A stretch of DNA of 37,758 nt from Bacillota bacterium (GCA_023415375.1 JAEZKW010000137.1:1-37758); one strand, 5' to 3'; shown: positions 16,988-25,409, counted from the stretch's first letter. A program made the numbers and translations. The notes: generated by a model not told the origin, from the sequence alone.

Positions 16988-18142
16988 ATGAAGATTGAGA
17001 CCCAGTTAGCCCACGCCGGACTCTGTACTGATTCGGTAACCGGTGCTGTCAGCACACCAATTTATCAAACCGCTACATTCCGTCATCCGGCGGTGGGTAT
17101 ATCGACTGGTTATGATTATTCGCGGACAGTGAACCCCACTCGGGAAGTTCTTGAAAAGGTAATGGCAGAGCTTGAGAAAGGGCACCGCGGTTTCGCTTTT
17201 TCATCGGGTATGGCGGCCATTACTGCAGTATTGATGCTATTTTCTTCCGGCGATCATATTATGGTTTCCAACGATTTATATGGCGGGACTTACCGGGTCC
17301 TGGAAAAAAACTTTAAACAGTATGGGCTGACCACAACCTACGTAAATACAACCAAACTCGAAGATGTTAAAAAAGGAATTGTTCCAGGCAAAACCAAAGC
17401 TTTTTTTATAGAAACTCCTACCAATCCATTGATGAAAATAACCGATCTCCAAAAAATTTCATTCTTAGCAAAGGAAAATGGTATTTTAACAATTGTTGAT
17501 AATACTTTTATGACTCCTTACCTCCAACAACCCTTACAATTGGGGGTGGATATTGTTCTTCATAGCGGGACTAAATATTTGGGTGGACATAACGATGTCC
17601 TTTCCGGTATGGTGGTCACACGTACTTCTGAACTTAGTCAAAGGATTGGTTACATACAGAATTCGACCGGAGCGATTTTGGGACCGCAGGATAGTTGGTT
17701 GATGCTTAGGGGAATGAAGACTCTTGCCATCCGGATGGATAAACAACAACAAAACGCCGGGAAGATTGCTGCCTGGCTCGAGAAAAACCCAAGAATCAAA
17801 AAAGTCTATTATCCGGGACTTTCGGACCATCCTGGTATGGAAATTCAAAGCAGGCAAAGCCGTGGTTTTGGGGCTATGTTATCATTTAGAACGCAAAATG
17901 TTGGTTTAGTAACTCAAATTATCAATCATCTGAAACTGATTACTTATGCCGAAAGTTTGGGCGGAGTTGAAACATTAATTACCTATCCAGTGAAACAGAC
18001 CCATGGAGATATTCCTCGAGAAATCCGGGAAGAAATTGGAATCACGGAAGACTTGATCCGCCTCTCGGTGGGGATTGAAGATGTGGATGACTTAATTCTG
18101 GACTTGGATCAAGCAATATCGAAAGGAGAAGAAAGCCTATGA
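16988..18142 (+). CDS. metI: Cystathionine gamma-synthase / O-acetylhomoserine thiolyase (MetI type)
   Basis: This 384-residue PLP enzyme belongs to the Cys/Met metabolism family. It couples an activated homoserine with cysteine to make cystathionine, and MetI of Bacillus also accepts sulfide. The PLP lysine is Lys196 in HSGTKYLGGH. Other PLP contacts are SSGMAA (72-77) and Asp171 in VDNTF; the substrate-site YDYSRTVNPTR is also present. It sits behind the SAM riboswitch with an AAGGAGG ribosome site, and its stop overlaps the next start as ATGA. Within this family the exact reaction is hard to fix from sequence, but the pairing with a MetC-like gene and the S-box supports MetI. Confidence 0.9.
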   Translation: MKIETQLAHAGLCTDSVTGAVSTPIYQTATFRHPAVGISTGYDYSRTVNPTREVLEKVMAELEKGHRGFAFSSGMAAITAVLMLFSSGDHIMVSNDLYGGTYRVLEKNFKQYGLTTTYVNTTKLEDVKKGIVPGKTKAFFIETPTNPLMKITDLQKISFLAKENGILTIVDNTFMTPYLQQPLQLGVDIVLHSGTKYLGGHNDVLSGMVVTRTSELSQRIGYIQNSTGAILGPQDSWLMLRGMKTLAIRMDKQQQNAGKIAAWLEKNPRIKKVYYPGLSDHPGMEIQSRQSRGFGAMLSFRTQNVGLVTQIINHLKLITYAESLGGVETLITYPVKQTHGDIPREIREEIGITEDLIRLSVGIEDVDDLILDLDQAISKGEESL

Positions 18143-19263
18143 AGTATGGAACTCTACTATTACATAATGGAAATGAAATTGATCCCCATACCGGAGCCTT
18201 GAGTATACCGATCTACCAGGCTTCCACATTTCATCAGGGGGATATTGATAATCCGGGGCCCTTCGATTATGCCCGCTCGGGCAACCCGACCCGGGAGGCA
18301 TTGGAGAAAACCTTGGCGGCTATTGAGAACGGGACTCATGCTTATGCCTTTGCTTCCGGAATGGCTGCGGTATCCTCTGCCCTCTCCATTTTGGAACAGG
18401 GGGATCATCTGGTGGTGCCGGCCGATATTTACGGTGGTACTTTCCGGATTTTAAGCCGTTTTTTTAGTAAATTCGGAATTACTCATACCTTTGTGGATAT
18501 GACCAAGCTGGAGAATATTGAGGCTGCAATCAAGCCGAATACTAAAGCGCTTTTTCTAGAAAGCCCCTCCAATCCTTTATTAAAAATTACGGATGTAGTT
18601 GGAGCGGTTGATATCGCCCAAAAACATGGTTTAATTACCATGATTGACAATACTTTTTTATCACCTTATTTCCAAAGGCCACTGGATTTGGGAGTTGATA
18701 TTGTAATCCATAGCGCTACTAAATTCTTGGGTGGACACAGTGATGTTATCGGAGGAGCGGTTATTACCAAATCTCCAGAGCTCGCCTCAAAAATTTATTT
18801 TGTCCAAAATGGCTTCGGAGCGGTTTTGGGACCCCAGGATTGTTGGTTATTAATGCGTGGTATTAAAACATTACGAGCACGGATGGAGATTCAGCAACAA
18901 TCAGCTTTGAAGATAGCCGGTTGGCTAAAAGAGCAATCTTGGATCACCGCTGTCTATTATCCGGGTCTTAAAGACCATCCAGGACATGAAATTATCAAAG
19001 CTCAAGCATCTGGTTTTGGTGCGGTCCTATCCTTTAAAACGGACACAGTGAAGCGGGCCAGGGCCATTATGAAACATGCTCAAATATGGTCGGTGGCGGT
19101 TAGTTTGGGAGGAGTCGAGTCCATACTCTCATATCCGGTGAAAATGTCCCATGCTTCGATTCCTAAACCAGAACGGGAAAAATTGGGAATAACCGAAAAC
19201 TTGATAAGATTATCAGTGGGGTTGGAAGAGCCGGAAGATCTAATAGCGGATTTGGAAGTTTGA
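18139..19263 (+). CDS. metC: Cystathionine beta-lyase (MetC type)
   Basis: This 374-residue PLP enzyme of the same family as MetI would cleave cystathionine to homocysteine, pyruvate and ammonia. The PLP lysine is Lys195 in HSATKFLGGH. ASGMAA, YGGTF, the substrate motif FDYARSGNPTR and Asp170 in IDNTF are all present. It overlaps metI by four bases, so the two are translationally coupled and both governed by the SAM riboswitch. A strong terminator follows at 19378. It could be another C-S lyase or gamma-lyase of this family, but the gene order is that of Bacillus metI-metC. Confidence 0.9.
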   Translation: MKYGTLLLHNGNEIDPHTGALSIPIYQASTFHQGDIDNPGPFDYARSGNPTREALEKTLAAIENGTHAYAFASGMAAVSSALSILEQGDHLVVPADIYGGTFRILSRFFSKFGITHTFVDMTKLENIEAAIKPNTKALFLESPSNPLLKITDVVGAVDIAQKHGLITMIDNTFLSPYFQRPLDLGVDIVIHSATKFLGGHSDVIGGAVITKSPELASKIYFVQNGFGAVLGPQDCWLLMRGIKTLRARMEIQQQSALKIAGWLKEQSWITAVYYPGLKDHPGHEIIKAQASGFGAVLSFKTDTVKRARAIMKHAQIWSVAVSLGGVESILSYPVKMSHASIPKPEREKLGITENLIRLSVGLEEPEDLIADLEV

Positions 19264-19377
19264 ATGGTAGCTAGAGCTTGTTAAGACTATTCACTAATTG
19301 AGTCTTTAAAACGATACTTTGAGTTACTAAGTAAAGAAACTATAGTATGAATTGAAATACATTCTCCTAAATAAAAA

Positions 19378-19410
19378 ACATGGGACTCGTATTAGTCCCA
19401 TGTTTTTTTA
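19378..19410 (+). terminator. Intrinsic terminator after metC
   Basis: ACATGGGACT (19378-19387) and AGTCCCATGT (19394-19403) form a perfect 10-bp stem with a six-base loop, followed by a T tract. A-rich sequence on the other side could make it work on both strands. Confidence 0.9.
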
Positions 19411-19497
19411 ATTATTTTTTTTGGAATTGTTCGTTTTGAGTGACCTCTAAAAGCCACTGATATCAAAACACTTTCTCCAACGTTATACTGGCAGTTA

Positions 19498-19514
19498 TTA
19501 ACATACTATGTTAA
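19498..19514. promoter_or_regulatory. Perfect dyad, operator candidate
   Basis: TTAACATACTATGTTAA is two 8-bp arms around a single central base. Its centre is 29 bases upstream of the -35 box, at about -64 relative to the likely start, a usual activator position. The regulator is not in this window. Confidence 0.5.
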
Positions 19515-19534
19515 CCCACAGACAAGGCTTCCTA

Positions 19535-19563
19535 TTGACAATTAAAAAGGTAAACGTTAAAAT
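19535..19563 (+). promoter_or_regulatory. Promoter of the monosaccharide ABC transporter
   Basis: TTGACA (19535-19540) and TAAAAT (19558-19563) are separated by 17 bases. AACGTT, a palindrome with a central CG as in LacI-family operators, overlaps the end of the spacer and the -10 box, so a LacI-type repressor site is possible. Confidence 0.75.
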
Positions 19564-19804
19564 AAAATTAAAAATAATTAAAAAAAATAAAAACAAGAAA
19601 CTTAGATGGTACAGAATCTTTTTCTTGATATGAAATAACAGCCAATACATATCCTGGTGGATAATAAGATGTCTTGTGTGTTTTCCATTTTAACGATTCC
19701 GGTTCATCTTCGATTTATGTACGACTTATAAAGGTGTTTTTATTATTACAGCGGGTGTTTTAACTAAGGTTATTCACGATAAAAAACATTTGGAGGGAGA
19801 TTGT

Positions 19805-20866
19805 ATGAAGAAATTATTGGTTTTCCTAGTAGCGCTTTCGATGGTCTTTGCACTTGCGGGTTTTGGAACGGCAGCCAGTAAAGGTTATGTAGGAATCGCA
19901 ATGCCTACCCAGTCATCTGAACGTTGGATTAAAGACGGCCATACCATGAAAGATATCCTTGAAAAAAGAGGATACAAAGTTGACTTACAGTACGCCGAAG
20001 ATGATATTCCAACTCAAAAAGCGCAGATTGAAAATATGGTAGCAAAAGGGGCAAAAGTCCTTGTAATTGCTGCAATTGACGGTTCTACTCTTTCGGCCAC
20101 ACTCGACAATGCAGCTAAAGGCGGCGTTAAAGTTATCTCCTACGATCGTTTGTTGGTAAATACCAAAGCAGTTTCTTATTATGCAACTTTCGATAACAGA
20201 AAAGTCGGCCAACTCCAAGCTCAATCCTTAGTTGAAGGCCTGAAGAAAGTGAAAGCCAAAGGCCCTTGGAATATCGAGTTATTTGCCGGTTCCCCTGACG
20301 ATACCAACTCTTTCTATTTCTATTCGGGAGCTATGGATGTTCTTAAACCCTTAATGGCCAAAGGCCAAATCGTTGTTCCTTCCAAACAAATCGCCCAGGA
20401 TAAAATCGGTACACTGCGTTGGGATGGAGCTGTCGCCCAAGCACGTATGGATGCAATCTTAGCTGCTAATTATAGCGGTGGAAAAGCTCTTGATGGAGTA
20501 TTAGCACCGTATGATGGAATTTCCAGAGGTATCTTATCATCCCTGATTTCTTTCGGATTTGTTCCCGGTAAAAACTTACCAATTGTTACTGGTCAAGATG
20601 CAGAAGCCGCATCCATTAAACTCATCAAGGCTGGACAACAATATTCCACTATCTTGAAAGATACCCGTGACCTCGCAAAAGTTGCTTCTAATATGGTCGA
20701 TGCAGTTTTAAAAGGGTCCAAACCTGAAATTAATGATACCAAAACCTATAACAACAACGTCAAAATCGTTCCGTCATACTTGCTTACACCTTATGTTGTA
20801 ACCAAAGACAACTATCAAAAATTAGTTATCGATTCCGGTTACCTCAAAGAATCAGATATTAAGTAA
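19805..20866 (+). CDS. chvE: Multiple-monosaccharide ABC transporter substrate-binding protein
   Basis: This 353-residue extracytoplasmic sugar-binding protein has the type I fold of the ChvE/xylose-binding group. A Sec signal peptide (about 1-24) ends near GTAA-SKG, with no lipobox cysteine. The mature start GYVGIAMPTQSSERW is typical, followed by YAEDDIPTQKAQIENM, VISYDRL, FAGSPDDTNS and ITGQDAEAASI-like blocks that line the sugar pocket (here VTGQDAEAASI). I chose the ATG at 19805 with GGAGGG seven bases upstream over the upstream TTG. It is followed by a long stem-loop and a structured leader before the ATPase gene, so it can be expressed at a higher level than the membrane components. 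Ligands are probably aldose monosaccharides. Confidence 0.92.
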   Translation: MKKLLVFLVALSMVFALAGFGTAASKGYVGIAMPTQSSERWIKDGHTMKDILEKRGYKVDLQYAEDDIPTQKAQIENMVAKGAKVLVIAAIDGSTLSATLDNAAKGGVKVISYDRLLVNTKAVSYYATFDNRKVGQLQAQSLVEGLKKVKAKGPWNIELFAGSPDDTNSFYFYSGAMDVLKPLMAKGQIVVPSKQIAQDKIGTLRWDGAVAQARMDAILAANYSGGKALDGVLAPYDGISRGILSSLISFGFVPGKNLPIVTGQDAEAASIKLIKAGQQYSTILKDTRDLAKVASNMVDAVLKGSKPEINDTKTYNNNVKIVPSYLLTPYVVTKDNYQKLVIDSGYLKESDIK

Positions 20867-20882
20867 GATAAATTTCCGTGAG

Positions 20883-20919
20883 TTCAATCGGTTATCAAGA
20901 AATATGATAACCGATTGAA
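20883..20919 (+). other. Strong stem-loop after the binding-protein gene
   Basis: TTCAATCGGTTATCA pairs perfectly with TGATAACCGATTGAA over a seven-base loop. No T tract follows (AATATCTC), so it is more likely a 3' mRNA stabiliser or partial terminator than a classic terminator. Such hairpins often raise binding-protein levels over the transporter membrane parts (inference). Confidence 0.7.
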
Positions 20920-21050
20920 ATATCTCGGGTCAGTTCAAATAGTTAAAACACCAAGAATCATTAATTTTTGGGCTATTCTATTGCAAAGATTTTTATGGTG
21001 TAGAAAAAGATTCAATAATATTGTAAATAATTTATTAAGATTATTTCATT

Positions 21051-21124
21051 ATGGTAAGCCATCGGTAAACTACTCCTATTGGTTTTCTTTCTAGCCTATT
21101 ACCATTTTGGAGTACCGATGGCTT
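21051..21124 (+). other. Competing inverted repeats
   Basis: AAGCCATCGGTA (21056-21067) is perfectly complementary to TACCGATGGCTT (21113-21124). ATGGTAA (21051-21057) is complementary to TTACCAT inside the loop (about 21100-21106). The two pairings share two bases and cross, so they are alternatives or a pseudoknot. Confidence 0.5.
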
Positions 21125-21234
21125 CCTTCCTTTCAATCATTTTAAACTGCAAACAATACCGGAATTAAAAAACATTTCGGCGCCAATACTCTTCAGTTTT
21201 GTCACATACCTTTATTACGGGTACTAAATCGAAC

Positions 21235-21324
21235 GAAAGCCCATCAAACGGGCTTTCACGAGAAACGAATGAAAATTCCGCGAGTCCAAGTATTAGCCCT
21301 AAACGGGCGAAGTGGAATTTTCAT
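21235..21324 (+). promoter_or_regulatory. Folded RNA leader of the sugar ATPase gene, unknown class
   Basis: Hairpin 1 is GAAAGCCC/GGGCTTTC (21235-21257). A closing stem ATGAAAATTCC/GGAATTTTCAT (21269-21279 with 21314-21324) encloses hairpin 2, GCCC/GGGC (21296-21308). Both small hairpins share AGCCC, an A-rich loop and CGGGC. The closing strand ends just before AAGGGAG and the ATG at 21345. I do not recognise it as a known riboswitch family. Confidence 0.55.
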
Positions 21325-21344
21325 ATTAATAAGGGAGAATCAAA

Positions 21345-22889
21345 ATGGAAAATTATGTTTTAGAGATGAAAAATATCACCAAACTATTTCCAGGCGTGAA
21401 AGCGCTTAATAATGTCAATTTGAAAGTTAAACCCCATCAAATTCATGCTTTGGTTGGTGAAAACGGCGCTGGTAAATCCACTCTAATGAATATTTTGAGT
21501 GGGGTTTATCCTTATGGGACCTATGAAGGCGATATTATCGTAGATGGTGAAATATGCAAGTTTAAGGACATTCGAGAAAGCGAAGCGAAGGGTATCGCTA
21601 TTATTCACCAAGAGTTGGCATTAATTCCCACCTTATCAGTTGCAGAAAATATTTTTATCGGCAATGAACAAACGAGTAACGGGGTTACGATTAATTGGAA
21701 TAAAACCCGACAACGGACACTGGAAATCTTAAAAAAAGTTGGTTTACATGTCAATATCGACACCAAGGTTATGGATCTTGGAATGGGCAAACAACAATTG
21801 GTAGAAATTAGCAAGGCATTATCAAAGGATATAAAAATATTAATATTGGATGAACCCACTGCGGCTTTAAACGATGAGGACTCCGACCATTTATTGAATT
21901 TAATACTCGATCTGAAAGAACATGGAATTACCTCGATTATTATCTCCCATAAATTGCAGGAAGTTATTAAAGTTGCGGACGAAATAACCGTTATCCGGGA
22001 TGGGACCACGATTGAAACTCTTACCAAAGGGCAAGATGAAATAACGGAGGCTCGCATTATCAAGGGCATGGTTGGACGGGAAATCAAAGATCGTTTTCCG
22101 AAGCGGCAGAATCAAATTGGTGATATTCGTTTTGAAATCGAAAATTGGAATGCTTATGATCCGACTGATGATTCAAGGCAGATCCTTAAGGACATCAATT
22201 TGAATGTAAGAAAAGGTGAAGTTGTTGGGATTGCGGGATTAATGGGCGCCGGCCGGACTGAACTGGCCATGAGTGTATTTGGAAAAGCCTATGGCAAGAA
22301 AATTTCCGGCAATATTAAAAAGGATGGTAAAGAATTAGAATTACACAGCGTTAGTGATGCGATAAAAAATAAAATCACCTATTCAACAGAAGATAGAAAA
22401 AACGCCGGTCTGGTTTTAACGTCCGATATTAGGCGAAATATTACACTTTCAGCACTTCCTAAAATAGCCAAACTCAATGTGGTTGATGAAAATAAGGAAA
22501 TTAAAGTTGGGGAAGAATACCGCGAAAAATTAAGAATCAAATCTTCCAGCGTTTTCCAAAGAGCCGGAAATCTATCAGGTGGTAACCAACAAAAAGTTGT
22601 ATTTAGTAAGTGCATATTTGCAGACCCAGATGTCTTGTTTTTAGACGAGCCGACCCGGGGAATTGATGTTGGAGCTAAGTATGAAATATACTCGATCATT
22701 AATGAACTGGTGGAAGAAGGGAAATCGGTTATCATGATATCTTCGGAGTTACCCGAAATTCTTGGGATGTGTGATCGAATCTACGTCATGAATGAAGGAA
22801 GGATCGTTGGAGAGCTTTCGAGGGAGGAAGCCTCTCAAGAAAACATTATGCAATGTATTATGCAAAGTAATAGGGAGGTCTCAAAGTGA
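21345..22889 (+). CDS. mmsA: Multiple-monosaccharide ABC transporter ATPase
   Basis: This 514-residue protein has two fused nucleotide-binding domains, as in XylG/MglA/GguA. Domain 1 has Walker A GENGAGKST (38-46), a modified signature LGMGKQQ (145-151) and Walker B ILILDEPT (165-172). Domain 2 has the family's usual degenerate Walker A GLMGAGRTE (298-306), the signature LSGGNQQ (410-416) and LFLDEPTRGID (431-441). The YPYGTYEGDI block in domain 1 is characteristic of the multiple-monosaccharide subgroup. It energises sugar import on the cytoplasmic face. Its stop overlaps the permease start. Confidence 0.93.
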   Translation: MENYVLEMKNITKLFPGVKALNNVNLKVKPHQIHALVGENGAGKSTLMNILSGVYPYGTYEGDIIVDGEICKFKDIRESEAKGIAIIHQELALIPTLSVAENIFIGNEQTSNGVTINWNKTRQRTLEILKKVGLHVNIDTKVMDLGMGKQQLVEISKALSKDIKILILDEPTAALNDEDSDHLLNLILDLKEHGITSIIISHKLQEVIKVADEITVIRDGTTIETLTKGQDEITEARIIKGMVGREIKDRFPKRQNQIGDIRFEIENWNAYDPTDDSRQILKDINLNVRKGEVVGIAGLMGAGRTELAMSVFGKAYGKKISGNIKKDGKELELHSVSDAIKNKITYSTEDRKNAGLVLTSDIRRNITLSALPKIAKLNVVDENKEIKVGEEYREKLRIKSSSVFQRAGNLSGGNQQKVVFSKCIFADPDVLFLDEPTRGIDVGAKYEIYSIINELVEEGKSVIMISSELPEILGMCDRIYVMNEGRIVGELSREEASQENIMQCIMQSNREVSK

Positions 22890-24094
22890 TGAAATCGAAC
22901 AATGCACTCAGGGATAACCTCGGTGGGATGAAACAAAACCATCTGTTAAAGGGCAATATTCGTCAATATATGATGTTCATTGCACTTGTAGTCGTTATCA
23001 TATTTTTTGAAATATTAACTCAGGGGGTACTTTTAAAGCCCCTCAATATTTCCAACCTCATTCAGCAAAATAGCTATGTCATGATTTTAGCCATTGGAAT
23101 GCTTTTGTGCATATTATGCTGCGGTAATGTTGACTTGTCAGTTGGTTCCGTAGCTGGATTCGTGGGCGCGGTCTCTGCGATTTTTCTTTTAAAAATGAAT
23201 ATGCCGGTAAGTTTGGCTATTTTTTTATCTTTGCTCATTGGCTTTTTAATCGGCTGTTTTCAGGGCTTTTTTATCGCTTATATCGGAGTTCCTGCTTTTA
23301 TTACTACTTTAGCGGGTATGCTTATTTTTAGAGGATTGACAATGGTTATATTACAAGGTACCAGCCTTGCACCAATGCCAGACACTTATAATTTTCTGGC
23401 CGCCGGTTTTGTGCCTGATATTACTAATTTTAACGGAATTAACCTGCTGGCGATCCTTATCGGGATTGTTGCTTCCATCTTATTTATTGCAGGTCAATTC
23501 CTAGAAAGAGCCAATAAAAAGAAATTTGAATTTGAGGTCTCATCACCTGGGGCATTTATCGCGAAAATTATTGCAATAGTTTGCGTTATAAATCTTTTTA
23601 CCTATAGTCTGGCTGTCTATAAAGGTATTCCCATGGTTCTCATCATAGTTACCGGATTGGTTATCTTATATTCATTTGTTACGAATCGGACAATTGTAGG
23701 AAGACATATCTATGCTTATGGAGGAAATCCAAAAGCTGCAATGCTTTCAGGCGTAAAAACCAAGAAAATTCTGTTTTGGGTATATGTTAACATGGGTGTA
23801 TTAGCTGCTTTAGCGGGAATTATTTTTACCGGCAGACTCAACTCGGCAACCCCCAAATCTGGGCAAGGCTTTGAGATGGATGCAATTGGCGCATGTTTTA
23901 TCGGTGGAGCTTCGACTCTTGGCGGTGTGGGAACTGTTGTTGGGGCTATCGTCGGTGGTTTGTTAATGGGTGTTCTTAATAACGGTATGTCTATCTTAGG
24001 CGTTAGTATCGACTGGCAACAAGCTATTAAAGGTTTTGTTCTCCTCGCGGCCGTTTCTTTCGATGTATATTCGAAATCAAAATCAAAAGCTTAA
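22886..24094 (+). CDS. mmsB: Multiple-monosaccharide ABC transporter permease
   Basis: This 402-residue integral membrane protein has about ten hydrophobic segments, of the BPD_transp_2 type (XylH/GguB). The motif GNVDLSVGSVAGFVGA in the early part and the late GGASTLGGVGTVVGAIVGG stretch are typical. It starts at the GTG at 22886 or the adjacent ATG at 22889, both served by AGGGAGG, and overlaps the ATPase stop by four bases. With the binding protein and ATPase it forms a complete importer. A bidirectional terminator follows. Confidence 0.92.
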   Translation: MMKSNNALRDNLGGMKQNHLLKGNIRQYMMFIALVVVIIFFEILTQGVLLKPLNISNLIQQNSYVMILAIGMLLCILCCGNVDLSVGSVAGFVGAVSAIFLLKMNMPVSLAIFLSLLIGFLIGCFQGFFIAYIGVPAFITTLAGMLIFRGLTMVILQGTSLAPMPDTYNFLAAGFVPDITNFNGINLLAILIGIVASILFIAGQFLERANKKKFEFEVSSPGAFIAKIIAIVCVINLFTYSLAVYKGIPMVLIIVTGLVILYSFVTNRTIVGRHIYAYGGNPKAAMLSGVKTKKILFWVYVNMGVLAALAGIIFTGRLNSATPKSGQGFEMDAIGACFIGGASTLGGVGTVVGAIVGGLLMGVLNNGMSILGVSIDWQQAIKGFVLLAAVSFDVYSKSKSKA

Positions 24095-24112
24095 AGTCAG
24101 TTATAATAAGAG

Positions 24113-24156
24113 AAATGCAGATGTGCCGCCTCGGTATATCACATCTGCATTTTCTT
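24113..24156. terminator. Bidirectional terminator between mmsB and pdxS
   Basis: ATGCAGATGTG (24115-24125) pairs perfectly with CACATCTGCAT (24140-24150), flanked by A-rich sequence on the left and TTTCTTATTTT on the right. It can stop both convergent transcripts. Confidence 0.8.
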
Positions 24157-24201
24157 ATTTTGGTCTATTATTTTGTACGAATCATCGTAAGAGGAAATTT
24201 C

Positions 24202-25083
24202 TTACCAACCCCGTCCGGCGATCTTTTCTTCCGCTTTCATTGAACCGACATGGATACCCCGCATAGCTGTTCCTATGCCTCTAGAAACTTCGGCTAGTAG
24301 TTTAAAATCTTGATAATGGGTGGTGGCTTCGACAATTGCCTTGGCTCGGGCTGCCGGATTATCGGATTTAAAAATCCCTGAACCGACAAAAATTCCATCA
24401 CAACCTAATTGTATCATTAAAGAAGCATCCGCAGGGGTGGCAATCCCGCCGGCTGCAAAATTGACCACCGGTAAGCGGCCCAGTTTTTTAACTTCCAACA
24501 CCAGTTCATAAGGGGCCTGTAATTCTTTGGCAATGGTCATCAGTTCCTCGTCACCGGCGCTCACAACCCGGCGGATATCCTCGTTCACCTGACGTATGTG
24601 GCGGACTGCTTCCACAACATCACCGGTACCGGCTTCCCCTTTAGTGCGGATCATGGCAGCTCCTTCACCGATTCGGCGTAAGGCTTCCCCCAGATTGCGG
24701 GCACCGCAAACAAAAGGTACTTTGAATTGATGTTTGTTGATGTGATAAAGATCATCAGCAGGGGTTAAGACTTCACTTTCGTCGATATAATCGATTTCCA
24801 GAGCTTCAAGAATTTGGGCTTCTACAAAATGACCAATGCGAGCTTTGGCCATCACGGGTATGGTTACGGCCTCCATAATCCTGAGAATTATCTCGGGATT
24901 ACTCATACGGGCTACACCGCCTTCCAAACGAATATCAGCGGGTACTCTTTCCAAAGCCATTACTGATACGGCCCCGGCGTCTTCAGCGATTTTTGCCTGC
25001 TCGGGAGTGGTAACATCCATGATCACTCCGCCTTTTAACATTTCAGCCATACCCCGTTTTACTAAAACTGTTCCAGTTTCCAT
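24202..25083 (-). CDS. pdxS: Pyridoxal 5'-phosphate synthase, synthase subunit PdxS
   Basis: This 293-residue (beta/alpha)8 enzyme combines ribose 5-phosphate, glyceraldehyde 3-phosphate and ammonia into PLP. The catalytic Lys80 (MAKARIGH) and Lys148 (RTKGEAGTG), Asp23, and the phosphate-binding GGIATPAD and FVGSGIF blocks are all present. The frame is open 13 codons further, but AGGAGG precedes the ATG at 25083, giving the usual METGTVLVKRGMAEM start. The ammonia-supplying partner pdxT is not adjacent: a terminator lies downstream and a ridA relic upstream. PLP is the cofactor of at least seven enzymes encoded in this window. Confidence 0.96.
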   Translation of the reverse strand: METGTVLVKRGMAEMLKGGVIMDVTTPEQAKIAEDAGAVSVMALERVPADIRLEGGVARMSNPEIILRIMEAVTIPVMAKARIGHFVEAQILEALEIDYIDESEVLTPADDLYHINKHQFKVPFVCGARNLGEALRRIGEGAAMIRTKGEAGTGDVVEAVRHIRQVNEDIRRVVSAGDEELMTIAKELQAPYELVLEVKKLGRLPVVNFAAGGIATPADASLMIQLGCDGIFVGSGIFKSDNPAARAKAIVEATTHYQDFKLLAEVSRGIGTAMRGIHVGSMKAEEKIAGRGW

Positions 25084-25131
25084 AATATAGCCTCCTAAAT
25101 TTGCCGTATGTGATTTCGGCATGGGTACTTT

Positions 25132-25290
25132 TTATTTCAAATTGCCTGCAATCGCTTCGCTCTCGATCAAGGCATCTTTCGGCAGCTTTGTTACTTGGAT
25201 ATATGATCTGGCCGGAAAGGGGGCTTAAAAAATTCCCCGTAGATATGATTGACGATATTGAAATCCTGGTAAGCCGATAAATTTAATATA
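25132..25290 (-). pseudogene. C-terminal relic of a RidA/YjgF-family gene
   Basis: On the minus strand one frame reads PFPARSYIQVTKLPKDALIE and ends SEAIAGNLK at a stop (25132-25134). A second frame just upstream reads NLSAYQDFNIVNHIYGEFF. Together they are the last third of RidA, an enamine/imine deaminase that protects PLP enzymes. A frameshift at the C5T3 run near 25226 separates the two parts, and the N-terminal two thirds are missing. It lies directly upstream of pdxS in the same direction. Confidence 0.85.
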
Positions 25291-25343
25291 GATTATAACA
25301 TAGTAATAATTTTCTAGCAAGCATTCCCCAATACAAAAAAATA

Positions 25344-25372
25344 TTGGCAATTTTGATTGGATTCCTTATAAT
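25344..25372 (+). promoter_or_regulatory. Promoter of the NifX-like gene
   Basis: TTGGCA (25344-25349) and TATAAT (25367-25372) are separated by 17 bases, upstream of the gene at 25410. Confidence 0.75.
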
Positions 25373-25409
25373 TAATATAGAAATTTAAATGAAAGAAGGT
25401 ACGTACACG

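Larger units (their letters stand above)
19264..19804 (+). other. Long intergenic region before the sugar transporter
   Basis: This 541-base gene-free stretch holds the metIC terminator (19378-19410), a perfect 17-bp dyad (19498-19514) and a strong promoter (19535-19563). A leader of about 235 bases then runs to the binding-protein start. I see no clear hairpin or open frame in the leader. Confidence 0.6.
20867..21344 (+). other. Structured intergenic region between binding protein and ATPase genes
   Basis: This 478-base gene-free stretch contains a 15-bp hairpin (20883-20919), a pair of overlapping inverted repeats (21051-21124) and a folded leader (21235-21324) ending ten bases before the ribosome site region of the ATPase gene. 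No open frame with a ribosome site is seen. Confidence 0.7.

Noticed and set aside
20930..21344. Cyclic-di-GMP (GEMM) riboswitch in the mmsA leader, suggested by the c-di-GMP genes in the window
   Set aside because: The characteristic GEMM tetraloop/receptor blocks and the GCAAAGCC segment are absent. The hairpin sequences do not match.
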